From positions 4,241,501 through 4,305,500 of the forward strand of contig CM075767.1 of the NCBI GenBank assembly GCA_037974665.1: 64,000 bases of DNA, written 5' to 3'. Below the pieces are notes generated by a model. The model saw only the letters and a program-made list of their open reading frames with translations. It was not told the origin of the DNA and did not search any database. The position numbers were made by a program, and so were the translations under genes. The stretch is from Ehretia macrophylla. Taxonomy: Eukaryota > Streptophyta > Magnoliopsida > Boraginales > Ehretiaceae. Of this stretch, positions 57,146 to 64,000 are shown one piece after another; the first letter of the stretch is position 1, and every line of letters starts with the position of its first letter.

Positions 57146-57722
57146 AGCAGAGGCAACAGTCCCAGAGTTATGCAGGGCCTTTCCAACCTTAGGTGCAGTT
57201 GAGACTGAGTCAAAGTCAGCAGCAATCCTTTTCATTCCAGGGCCAGCCGGGTTACTATCAGCCCCAGATTCCTTTAGTTGACCAGCAACAATCCCTTCAG
57301 CCTTTGATTCAGTTACAACATCTTCTTAGTCAGCTAACGGGTCGACCCTTTGTTGTGGGGTCTCAGCTAGGGCAGACTCAGATGTAGAGCTAGAGTAGAC
57401 CAGTTGTTTTTTCAGCTCAGGGTTCTTCAGTGGGTGGAGTTGTTGTTTTGGCTCCAGTGTGTGCTTTCTGTAATAAGAGGGGCCATGTTGAGGCCAGTTG
57501 TTGGAGGAAGATCGGAAAATGCACAGGTTGTGACAGTAATTTGCATAAGGCAAAGGATTGCTTGAGATTTAGGACCGGTCAGGGGCAGTTAGCAGCCCGA
57601 GGTAACCAGGGTAGACTGGCAGAGATTGTACATCTGTAGCCACATGTTTAGCCCAGAGTTTATGTCATTGATCTTCAGGGCCAGCCACACCAAGAAAGTA
57701 AAAATTGCATGAACGCAATTGT
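57146..57722 (+). pseudogene. Gag of B, second part, fused to pol-end relic
   Basis: Resumes the frame broken at 33805. A very Gln-rich stretch (57146-57420) is followed by two intact CCHC knuckles, CAFCNKRGHVEASC (about 57460) and CTGCDSNLHKAKDC. After RVYVIDLQGQPHQE, which matches the gag/protease border of C (ARVFALD), the frame passes directly to SKNCMNAIVLRG, the pol end of C. Stops at about 57188, 57386, 57392, 57638 and 57650 interrupt it. The direct joint shows where pol was lost. Confidence 0.85.
57703..57720 (+). other. PPT-proximal 18-bp inverted repeat (B)
   Basis: Arm AATTGCA, centre TGAA, arm CGCAATT. Six of seven pairs are kept; the mismatch is a G-to-A change. Confidence 0.65.
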
Positions 57723-57737
57723 TTTAAGGGGGGAGGA
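57723..57737 (+). promoter_or_regulatory. Polypurine tract of B
   Basis: TTTAAGGGGGGAGGA region abutting the LTR start TGTGATGCC. Confidence 0.82.
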
Positions 57738-58480
57738 TGTGATGCCTACGCCCGAGAGCATGCATATTTTAGTTAATTGCATATTTATGTGCATTTAATT
57801 GTTTAAAATGTTTATTTGACATAATATGTACAATTACGTGTTTATTTGACTTTTACGTGCAATTACGTGCTTAATTAACTTTTATTAGCAAAATTATGAA
57901 TTTATTTATTTTAGTATTTAATATATGTGGATTCCTATTATTTTTATAAAGATTTTTAGTGAAAATTACATTTAAAGTACATTTGGGGACACCCAAGCCT
58001 GGGGTGAAATTTAAAGTATTTTATTTTGCGAATTTCATATTTTATTCTCATTACAAACTTGATTTCATGCATTCGTTCATTAAAATGATGTGCATAGCAT
58101 TTCGGAAATGTGAACTAATAAATTGATTTGTGTAACAAACGAATAGTGATTATTAGTAGACTTTTTGGCATTTAAAGATATTTTTCCTAAACTAAATAGT
58201 ATTTTTCCACCAACAAGTCTTGCATTAACCAATGAATTGACCCCACTTAATTATAAATACTCCTAAAATACCACAAAATTGGACAAAATTATTCTCTTTC
58301 CTCTTGCTTTGGCTTAAAATTCCTAGGGCTTGGAATAGTGCTTTTTCTTCAATTTTTGCTCTTTGGAGGTGAAGGAAGTGGTTCCAAAGGTCAACCCGTA
58401 TATTTTTGAACTCGTCTCAATTTCTACTTCGCATCTACTGTTCGTTTTTATCTTTTAGAACAAAAATTTGTGAGGGTCTC
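57738..58480 (+). repeat. 3' LTR of B, first part
   Basis: Matches 30081-30828. It stops just after the donor-like TTTGTGAGGG, where D begins. TATA box at 58252-58259. The remainder lies beyond the window. Confidence 0.85.
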
Positions 58481-60085
58481 AGTGACGCCTCGGACCCAAC
58501 ATGTAGTGCATTATACATATTTACATATAATTATATGTTTATTTAAAGTATTTGAATAGAATTATGTGGTTACTTTAGATTTTGTGAAAATTTAGTAGTT
58601 TACTTTTGATTATTTCTTTAAATGAATAACTAACACTTAAATTAATTCAAATAAATTATTTAACCTATTACATTGACATTTTTATTAGATGAAATTGTTC
58701 ATCACATCTAATAGACTTATTTTCATCATTTTAAAACGAGCCTTGAGCCCGAGGTAAAAATTAAATTATTTTATTTTACAAATTTAGTATTTTTTTCCTT
58801 ATTATATAAGTGATTTTGGAGATACGTTCATAAATTTTATTTGCATAGCACGTTGGGAAGACAGGTAGAAAAAATGTTTTGTGTCTCGCATGAATAGTGA
58901 AAACTAGAGACTTTATTTGGGATTTCCTTGCATTTTACTCAACTAAACCCAACCCAAACCCTTTAACCCAAGCCCAACCCTTGACCCAATCCCACAATAC
59001 ATACATATATACTTATATATACAAATAATACATAACAAACAAACAAAAAAAAGAGAAGAAAGGCCTTGAAGAATCGCCCATGAAGGAAAAAAGGGAAAAA
59101 ATGGAGCAAACTAGGGCTTGATCTTGGGGGCTTAATCAAGGTATTGGAAGTGTTCTAAAGCTTGTCTCTTGGATCTTTTGGCTTCTAGAGGTGAGGGATT
59201 TAATATATTTCTTGATTTCAAAGTTTATGCCATATTTTTGAATTTTTAGATTTGTTGATATATGCTTATAAAATGCTTGGTTGTTGTATAATATGGTGTT
59301 TATATGTTATATAGACTTGTTTTGTGTAGTTGAATAGCTTAGTTTATGGAATATTGCATAGGGTTTATTGGAGAAGATAATGAATAGTAATTTTTAGGGT
59401 TTTTGGTTAATTTTTGATTATGTGCTTAATTCCATGTTATCTAAGGATGCCATAGGTGCTAGCGAACCTAGGTTAGAGTTTAGAATCAATGAAACTTAAA
59501 TAAACTTGTTAAATTGGATTGGATACGAAAAGGGCTTTGCGTAAATTGGTTGTCCGGGTGTGTGTTAATGCTTTGGTCTGTGTTAATTATGTTAGGTAGT
59601 GTCTAAAATGTAATTATGGCATTGAATTGAGGGATGGTTTGGGTAGTTGTAGTGTAAAGTGTATATAGGGCTTTCGGGGCTTTTGTGATTGTTGTTGTTA
59701 AAAGTGAGTTTTCATGGCTTATAGAGGTGTCATAAAGTGTACTTAGAAAGGTAGAATGGTTAGATTGAGTTTTGCTTGGGTTTCGTTTTATATGTGCTTG
59801 TATTGGACTAAAGGGGCTAGTTATAGAAAAGGGAAATAATTGCCAGTAATTGCCTTATAATTGCTTAGTTAGATGTCTAAATGTAATTGAATAGCATGTG
59901 TATTCTATTGGTGAAGTATCGGGAATTAAGTTGTTTGATTACTTTGTTGGAATATGAGTATATCTTGTGTACATAGTTATATTGCTTATTGATTATAATT
60001 ATATGCGAAGGCAACCTACTTTGTTGTCCCTCAATTGTGATCATTGAATTATCTTGTTATTGTTGCCTTGAGTGCATTGCATCGT
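58481..60085 (+). repeat. LTR D (5' part), gypsy-type
   Basis: Starts near AGTGACGCCTCGGACCC, probably a mutated TGTGACG start, so the exact first base is uncertain. Donor-like AGAG/GTGAGGGA at 59191 and stem-loop at 60007. It is cut at 60085 by E (target bases ATCGT at 60081-60085). No gene; the short frame at 59989 crosses the junction with E and is spurious. Confidence 0.75.
60007..60032 (+). other. Shared LTR stem-loop, D copy
   Basis: Arms GAAGGCAAC and GTTGTCCCTC around loop CTACTTT. Confidence 0.5.
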
Positions 60086-62573
60086 TGTCACGCCCCGACC
60101 CAACCCCCAAGCTAAAGGTTAAGTCCGGACCCGACACACGGACAGAGTCTCCTCTGTACCGTGGACATTCTAAAAACCTGTAAACACTTAAACAAGGTCT
60201 CTACAACACATACAAGCTTAATTTAATTAAACAATAAAGCTATAAGGCCATCCGAGCCTTATAGTACACAATATCTCCAAAACACACAAGCATGCAAGAA
60301 CTGGTTGTCAGCATAGACTTATAATCATTACATTCTAGGAAATCAATATAACAACTTAAAGAGTAAAGCATTCTACATTAACCATCCACTCACAAGCATG
60401 CAAGGAAATGAGGCAAGAAAAAAAGTTATTACAGATCATAGACTTTCAAAGCTACAACCCAACCATCTAATCTTCGACTTATACAACAAGCATATACAAA
60501 GCCCTTGGGCTACAAAATAGTACATAAAGTAATCAGAGGAGTCTTCCACATAGCAACAAAATCATTAACCACCTCAAGTTATCAGACACAGCAACTAAGG
60601 TAAAGGCTCGATCTGAACTTCTTCTTCCTCAACTAAATCAACAAGCTGGGGATCACCCTCAGCGTCTCCTGAAACAAATATCGAGGTATGACCAACCACT
60701 GTTGCCCAGTGAGGGATATAGTCCCGGGGCGTGCAATGCAACAGATAATACAATTACACAACAATAACACTTTAACAATTTAAGAATCAATGATAACTTA
60801 AATAACCACACAATTAAAAGGATACATTTCAACAATCCCCTATACACCAATCTTCACTGGTCTTCAATCACGATCCACGAACCACGAGCACGATCACGAT
60901 AAGCCGGCATAACCCCAATCACTCCAGTGGGTGTACTCCGGATGTACCCCGAATCCTACGACCCAACATCCCCTGGCAATCTCCGGACCAGGCGAATGAG
61001 GGAATAGGGTACGGAGTTTGAATATCCACCGGCAAGCCCTCTGCCGCCCAGCCGATATTCAACACATCCGCCCCGACACTATGGTTGCGCAACCAACTAT
61101 GCAATGCACTCAACGATGGCAAGTTAACAACAATAATATAAGCATTAACACATATGAGGATCAACAAAGTAGGTTGACCTCGAAACAATTAGGATAGAAG
61201 CAAGGATAGAAGCTAATAAGCAGTTTACAAATGAACTTATACCATATAAGCATAGAATCATTCCAAAAGCTTCAAATCAATTTAAAATCATATATAAACA
61301 CTTAAGAAGCCCTGGCATGGGTTTAGAAGTGTGAGACAACTTAAATTGCACCTAAACCCCTTTGTTTTTCGATCTATTTCTCTTCTAAACCAAAGTTAAT
61401 GATTTCATTTCCAAAAGAAACTCTCCCAACCTTCTAACTAACCCCCAAGGTACCCTTTCAACCCTCGAACTCAATCAAATGCCCGCGTTTACCCCGAAAG
61501 CCCCAATTTCCCTCTTTTGGCTTTAAACCACACCTACATTGTCCGGGCTCCAAACAAGGGATATCAAGGCATCTATAGCACCTAGGTAGCCTAAGGAAAC
61601 TAGAATTGAAGCCCGAATCCACCCGGAATCGCATTAACCCCGAAAGCCCCAACTTAAAGTCGGCTATTTTCCATTTTTAGGCGATTTAAGGGCAATGCAA
61701 GTGTACGGGGTTATTTAATTATCTTCACTAGCACCTATGGCATCAATTAGAAGCATTAATTCAAGCCAATTCGAGCAATTACACAAAACCCTAGAAAAAA
61801 CGTCACTATTCACCCTAGAAATCAAACTAACGATTCTAACCGTTTAAATTGCGAAACGACGGTTCAAAAGTGTTCTCTAGCATTCATATAGATAGTACAT
61901 TAGCATAGATAACATTTACAATGGCATTTAATCATATTTCCAACGATTCAAGAAATGAGCAATTATTTAGAAATGCAAAAACAAGCCATGAAATCCCTCA
62001 CCACTACGCGTAGGAACACCTAGGAGGCTTGAAGACACCCTAATCCACTTGCTCAAGGCTTGGCTTGGCTTGATTTGAAGAGTTGAAGATGGAAAAATGC
62101 TCCCAAAGGCAAAGAGGGCTGTCGGGTTTTTGGGGCTGCTGTTCAGCTTTTTTTTTTTTTTTTTGTGTGATATATGAGCTAAAGTGTGATATAATAAGGG
62201 GTTGAGTTGAGGTGGGGTCCTTTGGGCGCTTGAGTGGTCTAATATAATACGCGTAGTAAGCTTGAAAAGCGAGTCTAAGGGGTGACACATTGGTTAACTA
62301 ATTAAATCTATAAAGTTATTACGTAACACTATTCACTCAACTACTAAAGTCATTTTCTAAACGAGCCTTCCTAACGCCTTAAGCTCAAATGCACATTTTT
62401 CCCACTACTTTTACAATTAATATGATTTAATAAAAATGCTAATTAACTAATAAAAAGTAGTTTAAAGAGGGAGTGAAAAGTAATCACACAGTCAGTTAAT
62501 AAGGCATAGAAGTAAATGCGCAAACAAGGGATGTAACAGTAATTAAATGCATGGCTAAAACTCGGGCGTCACA
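60086..62573 (-). repeat. 3' LTR of E
   Basis: 2488 bp. On the minus strand it begins TGTGACGCCCGAG and ends GGGGCGTGACA. Donor-like GTGAGGGATTT at 61991, acceptor-like TTTCAG/GAG ending at 60669 (1323-nt span), GC core near 61031-61050. A T-run at about 62149-62165 lies near the likely promoter side. Small frames at 60919, 61458 and 61967 are not supported. Confidence 0.92.
61156..61181 (-). other. Shared LTR stem-loop, E copy
   Basis: Minus strand arms GAGGTCAAC and GTTGATCCTC around loop CTACTTT; identical to C. Confidence 0.65.
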
Positions 62574-64000
62574 TCCTCTCCCCCTTAAACTAATTGCGCC
62601 CACGCAATTCTTACATGATTCGGCGAATAACTCCGGATACCGATCCCGCATCTGATCCTCTCTTTCCCATGTCGCATCCTCTACTCCGTGATGATCCCAC
62701 AGAACTTTAACCATCGGAATGCTTTTAGTCCTCAGCTCCTGAACTTTCTGATCAACAATTCGAAGAGGTTTCTCTGTGTAGGTCAAAGTTTCACTGATCT
62801 CTAGCGGTTCCGGTTCAAGTATGTGAGAGGGATCTGGCTGATACTTCCGAAGCATGGAAACATGAAATACGTCATGAATTCTGCCCAGACTGGGAGGTAA
62901 GGCTAAACGGTAAGCCAAATCACCAACAGTTTCAGTTATCTCAAATGGTCCCACATATCGAGGACTGAGTTTACCTCCTTTACCATGCCGAATCAAACCC
63001 TTGCGAGGAGAAACTTTCAGAAATACTCGATCCCCTACAGTAAATTTCAGATCACGACGGCGTCTATCTGCATAACTCTTTTGCCGGCTCTGTGCTGTAA
63101 GCATTCTTTTTCTGATAAGCTGCACCTGATCAATCATTTTGTTCATTTCAGGTAAGAGAGTAGGGTCGATAGTCTTCATTTCACCAACCTCATCCCAGTA
63201 GAGAGGAGACCGACATTTACGCCCATACAGTGCCTCATAAGGTGCCATACCAATAGTAGCTTGATAACTATTGTTGTAGGCGAACTCTGCTAGTGGCAAA
63301 TATTTCTCCCAACTTTTACCGAAGTCCAGAATGCAAGCCCGCAACATATCCTCAAGGATCAAGATAGTTCTCTCGGATTGACCATCTGTTTGAGGATGAT
63401 AAGCTGTACTGAAATTCAAAGTCGTGCCCAAAGCTTTCTGAATCTTCTGCCAGAACTGAGATGTAAATCTGGGATCTCTATCTGATACGATACTCTTTGG
63501 AATTCCATGTAGTCGGACAACATTCTCAATATACAACTCTACCAGTTTATCAAGAGAGTCAGACTTCTTTTTAGCAATAAAATGAGAAGTCTTGGTCAGT
63601 CTATCCACAATAACCCAGACTGAGTCATTACCCCTCGAAGACCTCGGTAAATCGGATACGAAATCCATAGTAATATGATCCCATTTCCAAACAGGAATAG
63701 CCAAGGGCTGCAATAACCCTGCAGGTCTCTGGTGTTCTGCTTTAACTTTCTGACAAGTAAGACATCGGGCAACATAGTCAGCAATTTCTCTCTTCATATT
63801 ATTCCACCAGAAGTTCTGCTTCAAATCTTTATACATTTTCTTACTGCCTGGATGGATAGTATATCTGGAACTGTGTGCCTCAGCAAGAATATCCTTCTTC
63901 AGAGTTGGATCATTCGGAATACAGATTCTACCTTTGAATTTGAGAATACCATCGTCGTGCAGTTTGAAATCCGACTCTCCCCCTTTAGAATTCTCTAAGA
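62496..64000 (-). CDS. Pol of E, integrase and chromodomain-like tail (partial)
   Basis: The frame is open from the window edge to a stop at 62496. It enters as [20 protein letters not shown]. Integrase zinc-binding HHCC region: HSSRYTIHPG and RCLTCQK. Catalytic region: [19 protein letters not shown] and a glutamate in the SERTILILEDML region. Then DRRRRDLKFTVGDRVFLK, RYVGPFEI, and the chromodomain-like VKVLWDHHGVEDATWERED. The product inserts element cDNA into chromatin. The last 25 residues (CDARVLAMH onward) are encoded by the LTR; the stop is at the same place as in C. An ATG at 63836 is internal to the frame, not a start. Confidence 0.9.
   Translation of the reverse strand, partial: LENSKGGESDFKLHDDGILKFKGRICIPNDPTLKKDILAEAHSSRYTIHPGSKKMYKDLKQNFWWNNMKREIADYVARCLTCQKVKAEHQRPAGLLQPLAIPVWKWDHITMDFVSDLPRSSRGNDSVWVIVDRLTKTSHFIAKKKSDSLDKLVELYIENVVRLHGIPKSIVSDRDPRFTSQFWQKIQKALGTTLNFSTAYHPQTDGQSERTILILEDMLRACILDFGKSWEKYLPLAEFAYNNSYQATIGMAPYEALYGRKCRSPLYWDEVGEMKTIDPTLLPEMNKMIDQVQLIRKRMLTAQSRQKSYADRRRRDLKFTVGDRVFLKVSPRKGLIRHGKGGKLSPRYVGPFEITETVGDLAYRLALPPSLGRIHDVFHVSMLRKYQPDPSHILEPEPLEISETLTYTEKPLRIVDQKVQELRTKSIPMVKVLWDHHGVEDATWEREDQMRDRYPELFAESCKNCVGAISLRGRGCDARVLAMHLITVTSLVCAFTSMPY
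62574..62588 (-). promoter_or_regulatory. Polypurine tract of E
   Basis: Minus strand TTAAGGGGGAGAGGA, identical to C. Confidence 0.88.
62592..62609 (-). other. PPT-proximal 18-bp inverted repeat (E)
   Basis: Minus strand: arm AATTGCG, centre TGGG, arm CGCAATT. Perfect arms; the centre differs from C by one base. Confidence 0.75.

Larger units (their letters stand above)
30081..58480 (+). mobile_element. Element B: gag-only (TR-GAG-like) non-autonomous gypsy element, interrupted
   Basis: Left LTR 30081-32637, PBS, gag 32941-33805, then element A inserted, gag resuming at 57146, polypurine tract at 57723 and right LTR from 57738, itself cut by D near 58480. Removing A leaves an interior of about 1.75 kb. 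Gag is present to just past its zinc knuckles (about RVYVIDLQGQ, the protease border) and then jumps to the last codons of pol. Protease, RT and integrase are absent, so B relied on an autonomous partner. Confidence 0.85.
60086..64000 (-). mobile_element. Element E: Ty3/gypsy element of the C family, open at right edge
   Basis: Only the 3' LTR and the last ~1.4 kb of pol are in the window, read on the minus strand. LTR and pol closely match C. The pol part has no stops over about 500 codons, unlike C and A, so E may be a younger, possibly intact copy. Confidence 0.9.

Noticed and set aside
58481-60085. D as a complete LTR element
   Set aside because: Only the first part of one LTR is visible before E cuts it; no PBS, interior or end can be seen.
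1-64000. CRISPR arrays, prokaryotic operons, rRNA or tRNA genes
   Set aside because: No regularly spaced repeats, ribosome-binding sites or recognisable RNA genes; initiator tRNA-Met matches are only 12-base primer-binding sites.

Overview
This window is plant heterochromatin, almost certainly from an angiosperm with a repeat-rich genome. Evidence: Ty3/gypsy chromovirus-type retrotransposons with 2.4-2.6 kb LTRs, primer-binding sites matching initiator tRNA-Met (TGGTATCAGAGC), a plant L1-type ORF1, a Copia-like LTR and a Mutator-like TIR element. I cannot name the species. No intact host gene is visible. Almost the whole 64 kb is mobile DNA inserted into mobile DNA, and most junctions can be read to the base from 5-bp target-site duplications (TSDs).

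Left tower (1-26542). LTR piece I (25507-26542, minus) was interrupted by LTR piece J (plus, ends 25506), J by LTR piece K (minus, 22566-24957), and K by element G (minus, <1-22565). G is a Ty3/gypsy element interrupted three times: by H (4703-8331, TSD AATAA), an element with a zinc knuckle and protease but no RT; by a LINE-type copy carrying only ORF1 (9292-12412); and by L (14481-20893, TSD ATTAC), a LARD-like element with no protein-coding capacity.

Middle (26543-29434). This is the only stretch not explained by LTR elements. It holds AT-rich DNA, a possible host-gene 5' end near 27092, a small hairpin, and an 1180-bp Mutator-like element with ~0.3-kb inverted repeats and a 9-bp TSD.

Right tower (29435-64000). 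A Copia-like LTR (29435-30080) was interrupted by B (30081 onward), a gag-only (TR-GAG-like) element. B's gag was interrupted by A (33806-57140, minus, TSD GGGTC), a heavily decayed autonomous element. A contains a solo LTR, O (40903-44320, TSD AGCCT), and a complete element, C (46693-56704, TSD GGTAA). B's right LTR was interrupted by D (from about 58481), and D by E (60086->64000, minus), whose visible pol frame is open.

Most interesting signals. (1) An 18-bp inverted repeat, 7-nt arms around a 4-nt centre, lies 2-10 nt upstream of the polypurine tract in all seven elements whose 3' internal end is visible. Paired changes preserve the arms, and the deletion derivatives kept it. (2) Large LTRs of at least seven families share a stem-loop (loop CTACTTT), a GC-rich block about 100-200 bp downstream, and splice-site-like boundaries that would define a ~1.3-kb intron in the 5' leader. 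(3) C has one gag-pol frame broken by nine stops, all TAG or TAA, with no frameshift.
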